Assembly: GCA_948485625.1 (NCBI GenBank)
Contig: CAOMRW010000007.1
Location: 1 to 64,000 of the forward strand
Direction: 5' to 3'
DNA length: 64,000 nucleotides
Origin: an uncultured Clostridia bacterium
GTDB taxonomy: Bacteria > Bacillota > Clostridia > TANB77 > CAG-508
The position numbers and the translations under genes are program-made. Below the pieces are notes generated by a model. The model saw only the letters and a list, made by a program, of their open reading frames with translations. It made no database searches and was not told where the DNA came from. Positions 26,757 through 36,400 of the stretch are shown in pieces (positions within the stretch are counted from its first letter, which is position 1; each line of letters begins with the position of its first letter).

Positions 26757-26805
26757 TGTCCCCAATGGGACAAAAATGTCCCAAAAGAAACGTCCCTTTG
26801 GGACA
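26757..26805. repeat. GGGAC-type palindrome upstream of ABC exporter
   Basis: TGTCCCCAATGGGACA (26757-26772) and TGTCCCAAAAGAAACGTCCC with TTTGGGACA (26777-26805) flank AAAA. It is a shortened relative of the element at 10752, ending 15 nt before the start codon. Confidence 0.7.
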
Positions 26806-26820
26806 AAGAGGAGGAGAATA

Positions 26821-29103
26821 ATGTTAAAAGTATTGAAAAATTTGAAAGAATCATGGATATCAGTAATAGCAATTATAATATTACTAATGGTTCAAGCAGC
26901 ATGTGATTTAACGCTTCCAGATTATACATCAAAAATAGTAAATGTTGGAATCCAAAATGGTGGTATTGAGGAAGTTTCACCAGAGGTAATAAGAAAGACT
27001 ACAATGGATACTTTACTTGTTTTTACTGAAGATGATGAACAAATATTGTTATCATATGAAGAGATTTCTAAAGAAAGTCTTGATAGTAAAAGTTATCAAA
27101 AATTAGTGAATCAATATCCTGCTTTAGAAAATGAAACACTATATAAAATAAAGAAATTATCTAATGATGATAAAGAAAAATTAAATGCAATTATGGCCAA
27201 GCCTTTAATGATAACGAGTTATATTAATAATGAAGAAATGGCATCACAAATAAAAACACAAATGTTAACAAATTTGCCTCAAAATATGTCAGAACAGCAA
27301 AAGATGGCAATGGCTAATATGGATTTATTAGATATTATTAAACAAATGCCACAAGAACAATTAAATCAAATGTTTATAGAAATAAATAAACAATTAGATA
27401 ATATGCAAGATAGTATATTAGAACAAGCTGCTATTCAAGAAGTAAAAGAAGAATATAAAGCAATGGGAGTAAATACAGATAACTTACAAAATAAATACAT
27501 AATAATATCTGGATTAAAAATGCTTGGAATTTCTTTAGTTATAATGGCATCTGCAATATCGATAATGCTATTAGCAGCAAGAGTAGGAGCAAGACTTGCT
27601 AAAACTTTAAGAGAGAAAGTATTTAAAAAAGTATTAAGCTTTTCTAATAAAGAGTTTTCTGAATTTAGTACAGCTTCTTTAATTACTCGTTCAACAAATG
27701 ATATTCAACAAATACAAGGTTTGATAGGAATGCTATTTAGAGTAATTATATATGCCCCAATAATAGGAATTGGAGGATTTACAAGAGTATTAAGACAAAG
27801 CGATAATTCAATGGCTTGGATTATTGGTGTTGCAGTTTTAGGAATATTATTTGTTATTGCAACTTTGTTTACTATTGCAATGCCAAAATTTAAAAAATTA
27901 CAAGAGTTAATAGATAAGGTGAATCTAGTTGCAAGAGAAATATTGACAGGATTATTAGCTATTAGAGCTTTTAATACAGAAAAGAGAGAGGAAAAAAGAT
28001 TTGATATTGCTAATATGGATTTGACTAAAACAAATTTATTTGTTAATAGAGCAATGAGTTTTATGATGCCTGTTTTGATGTTGATAATGAATTGTATTTC
28101 ATTATTAATAGTATGGGTTGGAGCACATGGTGTTGATAGTGGAACGATGCAAGTTGGAAATATGATGGCATTTATTCAATATACAATGCAAATTGTGATG
28201 AGCTTTTTAATGATATCAATGATGTCAATTATACTTCCAAGAGCATCAGTATCAGCTAATCGTATAAATGAAGTAATAGAAACAGATGAATTTATTAAAG
28301 AAAGTAAAAATCCAAAACAATTAAAGCCTGATAAAAGAGGAGTTGTAGAGTTTAGAAATGTTTGTTTTAAATATCCAGATAGTGATGAAGAAGTTCTAAG
28401 TGATATAACATTTACTGCAAATCCTGGAGAGACAACTGCTATTATAGGAAGTACTGGAAGTGGTAAATCAACAGTTGTTAATTTAATACCAAGATTTTAT
28501 GATATTACATCAGGAAATTTGATTATTGATGGTGTTGATATAAAAGATATATCAAATAAAGATTTAAGAAGAATTATTGGATTTGTTCCTCAAAAGGGTA
28601 TATTATTTTCAGGAACAATAGAATCAAATATAAAATATGGAAATTCAGAGATGTCTGATGCGCAAATGATTGAAGCAGCCCAAATAGCACAGGCAGAAGA
28701 ATTTATTGAAGCAAAACCTTTGAAATATCAAGAACCAATAGCTCAAGGTGGAAGTAATGTATCTGGTGGACAAAAACAAAGGTTATCAATTGCAAGAGCA
28801 ATTGCAATTAATCCAGAAATACTTGTATTTGATGATAGTTTTTCAGCTTTAGATTTTAAAACAGATAGTGTTTTAAGAGCAGAACTTAGTAAAAAAACAA
28901 AAGATAAGACAGTGATAATAGTAGCACAAAGAATAAATACAATATTAAATGCAAATCAAATTATTGTATTAGAAGATGGAAAGATTGTAGGAAAAGGTAC
29001 ACATCAAGAGTTAATGAAAAATAATGAAACATATAGACAAATAGCATTATCACAATTGTCAAAAGAAGAATTAGATATAGAAGGAGGTAGTGAACATGAG
29101 TAA
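26821..29103 (+). CDS. ABC exporter half-transporter with degenerate ATP site
   Basis: A 760-residue half-transporter (membrane domain fused to NBD); GAGGAGG precedes the ATG. After the first helix there is an extracellular insert of about 180 residues (roughly 45-225) that is long for the family. Five more helices and an NBD follow: GSTGSGKST, VSGGQKQRLS and LVFDDSFSALD. The residue after Walker B is Asp instead of the catalytic Glu, and the partner's signature is SAGQ instead of SGGQ. One composite ATP site is thus degenerate, as in BmrCD/TM287-288-type heterodimers. It overlaps the next gene by 8 nt and is likely a TetR-controlled multidrug or lipid exporter. Confidence 0.88.
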   Translation: MLKVLKNLKESWISVIAIIILLMVQAACDLTLPDYTSKIVNVGIQNGGIEEVSPEVIRKTTMDTLLVFTEDDEQILLSYEEISKESLDSKSYQKLVNQYPALENETLYKIKKLSNDDKEKLNAIMAKPLMITSYINNEEMASQIKTQMLTNLPQNMSEQQKMAMANMDLLDIIKQMPQEQLNQMFIEINKQLDNMQDSILEQAAIQEVKEEYKAMGVNTDNLQNKYIIISGLKMLGISLVIMASAISIMLLAARVGARLAKTLREKVFKKVLSFSNKEFSEFSTASLITRSTNDIQQIQGLIGMLFRVIIYAPIIGIGGFTRVLRQSDNSMAWIIGVAVLGILFVIATLFTIAMPKFKKLQELIDKVNLVAREILTGLLAIRAFNTEKREEKRFDIANMDLTKTNLFVNRAMSFMMPVLMLIMNCISLLIVWVGAHGVDSGTMQVGNMMAFIQYTMQIVMSFLMISMMSIILPRASVSANRINEVIETDEFIKESKNPKQLKPDKRGVVEFRNVCFKYPDSDEEVLSDITFTANPGETTAIIGSTGSGKSTVVNLIPRFYDITSGNLIIDGVDIKDISNKDLRRIIGFVPQKGILFSGTIESNIKYGNSEMSDAQMIEAAQIAQAEEFIEAKPLKYQEPIAQGGSNVSGGQKQRLSIARAIAINPEILVFDDSFSALDFKTDSVLRAELSKKTKDKTVIIVAQRINTILNANQIIVLEDGKIVGKGTHQELMKNNETYRQIALSQLSKEELDIEGGSEHE

Positions 29104-30973
29104 TAAAGAAACAACTAAACAACCTCCAATGATGAATGGAAGAGGACCAATGGGAAGAGGTCCAGGTGGTCATGCACCAGCGGAAAAAGCAAAAGATATA
29201 AAAGGTACAACAAAGAAATTAGCAGGATTACTTTCTAAATATAAAATTGCAGTAATCATAGTTATTATATTTGCAATAGGAAGTACTTTGTTTAGTATTG
29301 TAGGTCCTAAAATATTAGGAAATGCTACAACAGAAATTTATACAGGTTTGATGAATAAAATAAATGGAACAGGTGGAATTGACTTTGGGAAAATTGGTCA
29401 AATAATTTTATGGGTCGTAGGATTATATGGAGCAAGTGCTATTTTTAATTTAATACAAAGTATTATAATGGCAGGAGTTTCTCAAAAGGTAACTTATAAA
29501 ATGAGAAACGATTTAACACATAAAATAAATAAATTGCCAATGAAGTATTTTGATAAAAGAACTAATGGTGAGGTTTTATCAATTATAACAAATGATGTTG
29601 ATACATTAAGTACAGGATTAAATCAAAGTATTACACAAATAATAACATCAATATGTACAATTATAGGAATATTAATAATGATGTTTTTAATTAGCTGGGA
29701 GATGACTATTGTTAGTTTATTAATATTGCCAATATCAGCTGTAATATTGAAAAAAGTTATAGGAAAATCACAAAAATACTTTGTTGAACAACAAGAATAT
29801 TTAGCACATGTAAATGGTCAAGTAGAAGAAGTTTATAGTGGACACAATATAGTAAAAGTATTTGCTAGAGAAGAAGAAGCTATAAAAGAATTTGAAAAAG
29901 AAAATAAAGAATTGTATAAATCAGGATGGCGTTCTCAATTCTTATCAGGTTTAATGCATCCATTAATGCATTTTGTTGGAAATGTTGGTTATGTATTAGT
30001 TGCAATTCTTGGAGGATATTTTGCAATAAAAGGAAGAATTACAGTAGGAAATATTCAAAGTTTTATACAATATAATAAACAATTTACACAGCCAATTGGT
30101 CAAGTAGCACAAATATCAAGCACAATACAAGCAATGATAGCAGCTGCGGAGAGAATATTTGAATTTTTAGAGGAAAATGAAGAAGTAGAAGATATTGAAA
30201 ATCCAGTATCAATAGATGGAATAAATGGAAATATTAAATTTGAACATGTTAATTTTGGATATGATGCTGATAAAACTATAATAAATGATTTCAATAGTGA
30301 TGTAAAAGATGGACAAAAAATAGCAATAGTTGGTCCAACTGGAGCTGGAAAAACAACAATGGTTAAATTATTAATGAGATTTTATGATGTGAATTCTGGA
30401 GCTATTTTAATAGATGGACACAATGTAAAAGACTTTAGACGTGGAGAGCTTAGAAAATTATTTGGAATGGTACTTCAAGATACATGGTTATATAGTGGAA
30501 CAATTAAAGATAATATTAGATATAGTAAACCAGATGCAACAGATTCAGAAGTAATTGAAGCTGCAAAAGCTGCACATGTTCATCATTATATTAAAACATT
30601 ATCAAAAGGATATAATGCTATTATAAATGAAGAATCAAGTAATATTTCAGCAGGACAAAAACAATTATTGACAATAGCAAGAGTTATATTAGCAGACCCT
30701 AAAATATTGATTTTGGATGAGGCTACAAGTTCGATTGATACTAGAACAGAACAACAAATTCAAGCTGCTATGGATAATTTAATGAAAGGTAGAACTAGTT
30801 TTATTATTGCACATAGATTATCTACTATTAAAAATGCAGATTTAATTTTAGTTATGGATCATGGTGATATTGTAGAACAGGGAACTCATGAGGAATTGTT
30901 AGAGAAAGATGGATTTTATGCTAAATTGTATAATTCACAATTCGAAATCGAAGAACGGATAAAGAGGAATTAA
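29096..30973 (+). CDS. ABC exporter half-transporter with catalytic site
   Basis: The 625-residue partner of the upstream half-transporter. The start at 29096 has AAGGAGGT at 7 nt and overlaps the previous gene, which suggests translational coupling. The N-terminus is a Gly/Pro/Met-rich tail (MMNGRGPMGRGPGGHAP), then six membrane helices and an NBD with GPTGAGKTT, ISAGQKQLLT, LILDEATSSID (canonical catalytic Glu) and the H-loop IAHRLSTI. It supplies the competent Walker B. The last residues read through part of an unrelated downstream remnant. Confidence 0.9.
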   Translation: MSNKETTKQPPMMNGRGPMGRGPGGHAPAEKAKDIKGTTKKLAGLLSKYKIAVIIVIIFAIGSTLFSIVGPKILGNATTEIYTGLMNKINGTGGIDFGKIGQIILWVVGLYGASAIFNLIQSIIMAGVSQKVTYKMRNDLTHKINKLPMKYFDKRTNGEVLSIITNDVDTLSTGLNQSITQIITSICTIIGILIMMFLISWEMTIVSLLILPISAVILKKVIGKSQKYFVEQQEYLAHVNGQVEEVYSGHNIVKVFAREEEAIKEFEKENKELYKSGWRSQFLSGLMHPLMHFVGNVGYVLVAILGGYFAIKGRITVGNIQSFIQYNKQFTQPIGQVAQISSTIQAMIAAAERIFEFLEENEEVEDIENPVSIDGINGNIKFEHVNFGYDADKTIINDFNSDVKDGQKIAIVGPTGAGKTTMVKLLMRFYDVNSGAILIDGHNVKDFRRGELRKLFGMVLQDTWLYSGTIKDNIRYSKPDATDSEVIEAAKAAHVHHYIKTLSKGYNAIINEESSNISAGQKQLLTIARVILADPKILILDEATSSIDTRTEQQIQAAMDNLMKGRTSFIIAHRLSTIKNADLILVMDHGDIVEQGTHEELLEKDGFYAKLYNSQFEIEERIKRN

Positions 30974-31152
30974 AGTATTGTGTGGTCTATGAAAAAGAAC
31001 ACTTTGAAGATATCTCCATTGCTCACAAACAAAGAAAAAGAAATGAAGTTATAAGAAAGAGAAAGTTGACAATCAAATGGGCAATTGATATCGATGATTT
31101 TGAATTTCAAATAGGACATAGAAAATATAGATTAGAAATTTTAGATAAATAA
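30961..31152 (+). pseudogene. 3' remnant of an unknown gene
   Basis: In a different frame from the ABC gene, 63 codons encode KEELKYCVVYEKEHFEDIS..., ending GHRKYRLEILDK and a stop. The composition is protein-like but there is no start codon with a ribosome site; the first GTG is at 30982. The 5' part seems to have been lost where the ABC gene now ends. No family was recognised. Confidence 0.4.
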
Positions 31153-31155
31153 AAG

Positions 31156-31187
31156 AAGGAAGATAATTGGAAAAGTCTTCCTTTTTT
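31156..31187 (+). terminator. Terminator after ABC exporter
   Basis: AAGGAAGA (31156-31163) / TCTTCCTT (31176-31183) with a six-T run. Confidence 0.8.
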
Positions 31188-31267
31188 CTATTTTTTATGA
31201 TATAAATAAGAAAATATGAAATTTGTAACGTTATGTTATAAGTTTTATAATGGAAGGATTTGAAATT

Positions 31268-32767
31268 ATGAAATTGCCTACAAGTATAGAAAATATATTA
31301 AATGAAAATATTGTAGAAAATGCAAGATTAGAATTAAAGAGAAATTGGAATCCAGAGCCAATATTACATACAATTTGTGCATTTGCAAATGATATAGATA
31401 ATTGGGGTGGAGGATATATTTTAATAGGTCTTGAAGAAGAAAATGGTAGACCTAAAATGCCAATAACTGGACTTGAATTATCTGAAATAGATAGAATTCA
31501 AAAGGAATTATTAGCAAAATGTAAGCTAATTCAACCATCCTACACACCAATCGTAGATGTTGCACAATATAAAGGAAAAAATATATTAATAGTATGGTGT
31601 TTTGGAGGACAAACAAGACCATATAAATGTCCAACAACATTGGACAAAGACTTTTCAAAAGGATATTCATATTATATAAGAAAAATGTCAAGTACAGTAA
31701 AGGCAACAGAAATAGAACAGAAAGAATTATATGAGATGGCAAGAACAATACCTTTTGATGATAGAATGAATCACGAAGCGGAAATTAGAGATTTAAAGTT
31801 ACCATTAATTCAAAATTACTTATATGAAATAAAAAGTGATTTGCTAAAACAATCTGAAACTATGGATTTTATGGATTTATGCAAAAGTATGAGAATTGTA
31901 GATGGAACGCCAGAATATATGAAACCTTTGAATGTAGGCTTAATGTTCTTTAATGATGAACCACAAAAATTCTTTCCGTATTCACAAATAGAAGTGGTGG
32001 ATTTAAGAAATGGACCTGAAGGTGATGATATGACAGAGCAGATATTTAAAGGACCAATAGACAGTATGATAAAGAGTGCTTTAACATACATTAAAAATAT
32101 TGTTATTGTCGAAAAAATACTAAAGATAGATGGACAAGCAGAAGCGATAAGATTTTTTAATTATCCATATCAAGCGATAGAAGAAGCTTTAGTAAATGCA
32201 GTTTATCATAGAGGATATGATGTAAGAGAACCGGTAGAAGTAAGAATAATGGAAGATAGAATCCATATTGTAAGTTATCCTGGACCAGACCGTTCAATAA
32301 GCGAGAGATCAATTGAAGATAAAAATATGATAGCAAGAAAATATAGAAATCGTAGAATTGGAGAATTTTTAAAAGAATTAAAATTAACAGAAGGTAGAAA
32401 TACAGGGATTCCGAAAATAAAAAGAGCATTAAAGGATAATGGTTCAAAAGAGCCAGAATTTGAGACAAATGAAACAAGAGATTATTTTATTACAACAATA
32501 TTTATGCATAATGGGTTCGAAAATGAAATGAAAGACCGACCAAGAACCGACCAAGAACCGACCAAGTTAAATGAGCAAGAAATAAAGATATTAGAATTCT
32601 GTAAAGAGCCACATAGTAAGAAAGAAATAATGGAATATATGGAATATAAACATACAAGAAATTTTACAATATTATATTTAAAACCACTGTTAGAAAAAGG
32701 ATTATTACAAATGACTATACCAGAAAAACCAAATCATAAGAATCAAAAATATGTAGAAAAAAGATAA
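31268..32767 (+). CDS. AlbA_2 (Schlafen-like) and GHKL-ATPase domain protein
   Basis: A 499-residue protein. The start at 31268 has AAGGA at 9 nt; an upstream in-frame ATG at 31250 lacks a site. The N-terminal AlbA_2 domain shows NARLELKRNW, then FANDIDNWGGGYILIGLEE. A GHKL-type HATPase_c_4 region has AIEEALVNAVYHRGYD and PGPDRSI. A linker with an 11-bp tandem repeat leads to a C-terminal winged helix (CKEPHSKKEIMEYMEYKHTRNFTILYLKPLLEKGLL). Such proteins are annotated as transcriptional regulators or RecG-like, and some occur in defence loci. The unknown gene 26 nt downstream probably shares its transcript. Confidence 0.8.
   Translation: MKLPTSIENILNENIVENARLELKRNWNPEPILHTICAFANDIDNWGGGYILIGLEEENGRPKMPITGLELSEIDRIQKELLAKCKLIQPSYTPIVDVAQYKGKNILIVWCFGGQTRPYKCPTTLDKDFSKGYSYYIRKMSSTVKATEIEQKELYEMARTIPFDDRMNHEAEIRDLKLPLIQNYLYEIKSDLLKQSETMDFMDLCKSMRIVDGTPEYMKPLNVGLMFFNDEPQKFFPYSQIEVVDLRNGPEGDDMTEQIFKGPIDSMIKSALTYIKNIVIVEKILKIDGQAEAIRFFNYPYQAIEEALVNAVYHRGYDVREPVEVRIMEDRIHIVSYPGPDRSISERSIEDKNMIARKYRNRRIGEFLKELKLTEGRNTGIPKIKRALKDNGSKEPEFETNETRDYFITTIFMHNGFENEMKDRPRTDQEPTKLNEQEIKILEFCKEPHSKKEIMEYMEYKHTRNFTILYLKPLLEKGLLQMTIPEKPNHKNQKYVEKR
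32535..32566 (+). repeat. 11-bp tandem repeat inside coding sequence
   Basis: The unit ACCGACCAAGA occurs three times in a row (32535-32566, the last copy one base short). It encodes part of PRTDQEPTK between the ATPase and winged-helix domains. Unit length is not a multiple of three, so gain or loss of a copy shifts the frame. Confidence 0.9.
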
Positions 32768-32793
32768 AAAATTAAATTGAAAGAGTAAAAAAT

Positions 32794-33687
32794 ATGAGTA
32801 ATAATTTGATTAAGCAAAAAAATAAAGAGAAAATATATAATGAAAAATACTTTGAGATTGTATATAGCAATAAACCAAACTATTTACATAATGAATTAGA
32901 TATACCTGATTATTATGTAGAAAGTAAAGAAGTAAAATTTGCAATTGAACTTACAACTTATTTTATGCAAGAAGATGAACAAAAAATAGTTGTATTAAAA
33001 AGAACTATAGCCAAATTGTTAGAAAAAAATAATTGGTTATATGAGGCATATAAACATATTGGAAAAGTAAAGGAAGATACAATTAAAGTTCATTACAAAC
33101 ATAAAAAGGATATGATAGAGGATGTATTAAAAGCTAAAGATTACATTAAGCATATAAGAATAGGAAATAATGCTTGGTTTTATACTAAAAATAGAATAAA
33201 TTGTTACTTAATGAGCAATAATAGACAAGAACTAGAATTAGAAGAATTTTTAAAATATATAAATTTTGTAGAAAGTGATGAAAAATACATTTATATAGAA
33301 TTAATTAAAAATAACAAGTATAATTTTTCTACAGAATTAATATATAATAGATATACTTTAAATAATAAAGAAAAATGTATTGATTATTCTTATATATATT
33401 GGGAAAATGAAGAAAAACAGTATAATAGTTTAAAGAAATCGATTGATAAAAAGCTAAATAAATATGAACAATATACTAATAAATTATCTATGAATAATAT
33501 TTCTTATGATAAATATATTTTGATTATATATCCAGAGCAATATCCATTAGATATTGAAAATTTTGATGAATTGTATATATATTTAAAAAAACAAATAAAA
33601 AATTTAAGATATGATGAAATTGGCATTTTTTTGTTTAATAAAGTTTTTGTATTAAGAGATACACAGTATATAGTTTATGATATTTGA
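32794..33687 (+). CDS. Unknown protein paired with AlbA_2 ATPase
   Basis: This 297-residue, lysine- and tyrosine-rich soluble protein has only a weak ribosome site (GAAAGAG). No family was recognised. The segment LDIPDYYVESKEVKFAIELTTYF has the spacing of acidic residues seen in some PD-(D/E)XK nuclease cores (Asp, then Glu-x-Thr instead of Glu-x-Lys), but this is a weak hint only. A second conserved-looking block is YDKYILIIYPEQYP. Its position behind an AlbA_2/ATPase gene makes a two-gene unit of regulatory or defence type conceivable. Confidence 0.5.
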   Translation: MSNNLIKQKNKEKIYNEKYFEIVYSNKPNYLHNELDIPDYYVESKEVKFAIELTTYFMQEDEQKIVVLKRTIAKLLEKNNWLYEAYKHIGKVKEDTIKVHYKHKKDMIEDVLKAKDYIKHIRIGNNAWFYTKNRINCYLMSNNRQELELEEFLKYINFVESDEKYIYIELIKNNKYNFSTELIYNRYTLNNKEKCIDYSYIYWENEEKQYNSLKKSIDKKLNKYEQYTNKLSMNNISYDKYILIIYPEQYPLDIENFDELYIYLKKQIKNLRYDEIGIFLFNKVFVLRDTQYIVYDI

Positions 33688-34022
33688 GATAATTTATTAA
33701 TATATATAAAGTATATAATATTTCAAAGTAGAGGAGTTATTCTGACTATATTTTTTCGTCCCTCATTGATACACAACACAGTTTGAAGATTGTGATGATG
33801 AAGTTGGATAGAATTATAAAGAAGTGTTCAAATTGACACTTCTTTATAATTTTTAGCGAAACAGAAATGTCTGGTCTTGTGAATATTAGAAATAATGGTC
33901 GAAAAATAAGTCTGTTTTTCTATTATAGGAAGTATTAATTTTAAAAATACTATTCTTTTTTTAAATTTTTATGATAATATATAATAAATTGTAACAATAA
34001 AAGTAAGAAAAGGAAAATTGAA
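33688..34022 (+). other. Gene-free stretch between AlbA_2 unit and sigma gene
   Basis: No supported ORF. It contains a strong terminator at 33812-33854, a weaker hairpin AGTATT/AATACT near 33931-33951 with a T tract, and an AT-rich promoter region before the sigma gene. Confidence 0.6.
33812..33854 (+). terminator. Terminator after AlbA_2 unit
   Basis: A 16-bp stem, AATTATAAAGAAGTGT (33812-33827) with 33836-33851, then a T run. Confidence 0.85.
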
Positions 34023-34946
34023 ATGGCTAAAATTAACGAAAAAGAACTAAAAGAAATATTTAATCAATTAAAAAAGGATAATAAATCAATATTTGAAAAG
34101 TTTTATTCAAAGTATAATAAATTAGTATATGGAATAGCATATAGTATTTTAAAGAATATAACAGACTCAGAAGATATTGTACAAACAGTTTTTACAAAGA
34201 TATATGAACTAGAAAAAGAAAAACTTCCAACAAAAAATGAAGCTAGTTGGATATATACTTTAACAAAAAACGAAGCAATATCACTATTAAGAAAGAAAAA
34301 TGAAAATATTGATTTAGACAGTATATATGAAATAGAAGATAATAATAATGAAATTAGTAGTACAATGGATAAACTAGAATTTAATAGATTAATATCTAAA
34401 TTAAATGAAAAAGAAAAACAAATAATATCATTAAAAATATTATCTAATTTATCATTTGAACAAATAGGAAAATTATTAAATGAACCAACAGGAACAATCA
34501 AATGGAGATATTACAAATCTATGAATACACTAAAAATATTACTTAGTAATTTAGGAATGTTTATAATAACATTCATTATAGGATTAAAAACATTAACTAA
34601 AAAAGATAGAAGTAATAAAAAACAGGAAAGTACTACAGGAAAAGAGGAAATAAATCAAAATACAGAAATTCTAGAAGATAAACGTACAGAAGCAGAAATA
34701 CAAGAAGCAGAGCAAGATAAAAATGAAACTAAGAAAGAATATAATAATGTAGAAGAAAATATACAAGAAAATACAATAGAACAAGAAACAGTAATAATAA
34801 CAGATATAGAAAATAACCAAGAAAGTATTAATTATTTAGGAATAGGAATATTAATCATTTCAGGAGTATTTTTAGTTATAACAATAATTTTTTTCACTTT
34901 TTTTATAAAATACCAACTAAAATTAAAAACAAAAACATCTAAATAA
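34023..34946 (+). CDS. Membrane-anchored ECF-like sigma factor
   Basis: This 307-residue protein starts with a sigma-70 region 2 (FEKFYSKYNKLVYGIAYSILKN...SEDIVQTVFTKIYE) and a region 4 (LNEKEKQIISLKILSNLSFEQIGKLLNEPTGTIKWRYYKSM), as in short ECF sigma factors. The family usually ends near residue 180. Here a hydrophobic helix (about 179-198), a glutamate- and lysine-rich stretch and a second helix (about 272-300) follow. The sigma domain should therefore be held at the membrane unless released. The fused helices may replace a separate anti-sigma factor. The next gene, 25 nt downstream, is a membrane protein and probably part of the same system. Confidence 0.8.
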   Translation: MAKINEKELKEIFNQLKKDNKSIFEKFYSKYNKLVYGIAYSILKNITDSEDIVQTVFTKIYELEKEKLPTKNEASWIYTLTKNEAISLLRKKNENIDLDSIYEIEDNNNEISSTMDKLEFNRLISKLNEKEKQIISLKILSNLSFEQIGKLLNEPTGTIKWRYYKSMNTLKILLSNLGMFIITFIIGLKTLTKKDRSNKKQESTTGKEEINQNTEILEDKRTEAEIQEAEQDKNETKKEYNNVEENIQENTIEQETVIITDIENNQESINYLGIGILIISGVFLVITIIFFTFFIKYQLKLKTKTSK

Positions 34947-34971
34947 TAGAAAGGTTAAAAAGGTGATATTT

Positions 34972-36333
34972 ATGAAGAAAAGTGTAAAAATAATAATATG
35001 TATTTTTATAATATTAATAATTATAGGAGGGATAATTTTTTTAATAGACTATAATAGAATTACTAACAATAAAGCCCCTTTAATAATGTCTTTTAGAAAA
35101 GAAAATAATTCAAATGAAGATAAAGTTACTAACAAAGAAGTTGGAAAAATTGTAAAAGTAGATGGAATTTTATATTATGACACAGGAAAAGAAAGTACAA
35201 TAAAAGAACGTTGTGGAACTGTTGATGGACAAATCTCAACAAATATACCAACTAATGAAATTCCAGTAGAAGATAATCAATCAAATTTTCCAGGGAAGTA
35301 TGGATATCAATATGTAACAAAAGATACAATAGAATTACATATAGAGGAGAAATGGATTGTATTTAAAGCAAATACGCAAATAAATACAACATTGACTTTA
35401 GAAGATAAAATAAAGGATAATACAATATGGTGTGGAACATTTCAGCTTATATGGAATGATTTAAAAAATGATTTAGCAAAACAAGATATAAAATTTGAAC
35501 AACAATTAGAAGTAGTTGATAATTTAAATAAAGAAACATTTAAAACAAAGGATTTATCAGATAAATACTATTATAAAAAATATGGAACTCCTACAGCAGA
35601 ACTGAAGAAAGAAATAGAAAAAGCAATAAAAGATAAATTTAATGAAAAAAGTGATATCTTAGATGATTTTGAATGGGTTGTAAAAGACAAAGGTGATTAC
35701 TTTTTATATGCAATGTTAAAAAAAGAATTTCAATTTAATAAAGCTTTTGAAGAATTAGAAAAAGGCAAATTTGCAAATTATGAAAATGTAAATTATTTTG
35801 GAATAGAAAAAGATAGTGAAAGTGATGAATTAAGAGCACAAGTAAAAGTTTTGTATTATAATTCAAAAGATGACTTTTCTATAAAATTAAAAACTAAACA
35901 AGAAGATGAAGTTATACTTTGTAAAAATCCAAAAGGTAATACTTTTAATGAAATATATACAAATATTGCTGGACAATCAAACAATTATCAAGGTAACAAA
36001 AATATACAAAAAGGAGAATTGCTAAAAGTTCCAAATATAAAAGTTAATGAGAAAACAGAATTTACAGACCTTGAAAAAAAGCCATTCTTATTTGCAAATG
36101 GAGATACTTATAGAATTGAAAAAGCTTTACAGACAATACAATTTGAGTTAGATAGAACTGGTGGAAAGATAAAAAGTGAAGCGGGAATGATGGTAAGAAA
36201 AGAATCAGCAGTTATGATAGATGAAATTAGAGAATTTGCATTAGATGATACATTTGCAATTTTCTTAATAGAAGATGGAAAAGATAAGCCTTATTTTGCA
36301 AGTAAGATAAGTGATATAACAAAATTTCAATAA
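34972..36333 (+). CDS. Membrane-anchored protein with serpin-like C-terminus
   Basis: A 453-residue protein with AAAGGTGA before the ATG. One N-terminal helix (residues 5-25) anchors a large outside domain. The C-terminal segment LDRTGGKIKSEAGMMVRKES...REFALDDTFAIFLIEDGKDKPYF resembles the hinge/reactive loop and closing strands of serpins (family pattern GTEAAAAT...F-aDhPF-ffI). An internal block TIWCGTFQLIWNDL could be the counterpart of a serpin core helix. The similarity is remote and could be misleading. It is likely co-transcribed with the membrane-anchored sigma factor and may be its sensor or a target of its regulation. Confidence 0.5.
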   Translation: MKKSVKIIICIFIILIIIGGIIFLIDYNRITNNKAPLIMSFRKENNSNEDKVTNKEVGKIVKVDGILYYDTGKESTIKERCGTVDGQISTNIPTNEIPVEDNQSNFPGKYGYQYVTKDTIELHIEEKWIVFKANTQINTTLTLEDKIKDNTIWCGTFQLIWNDLKNDLAKQDIKFEQQLEVVDNLNKETFKTKDLSDKYYYKKYGTPTAELKKEIEKAIKDKFNEKSDILDDFEWVVKDKGDYFLYAMLKKEFQFNKAFEELEKGKFANYENVNYFGIEKDSESDELRAQVKVLYYNSKDDFSIKLKTKQEDEVILCKNPKGNTFNEIYTNIAGQSNNYQGNKNIQKGELLKVPNIKVNEKTEFTDLEKKPFLFANGDTYRIEKALQTIQFELDRTGGKIKSEAGMMVRKESAVMIDEIREFALDDTFAIFLIEDGKDKPYFASKISDITKFQ

Positions 36334-36400
36334 AAAATATGAATAGATATAGATATTTTAGATGTAAATTAAAGCTAATATATAAAGATGGAGAGATAAA

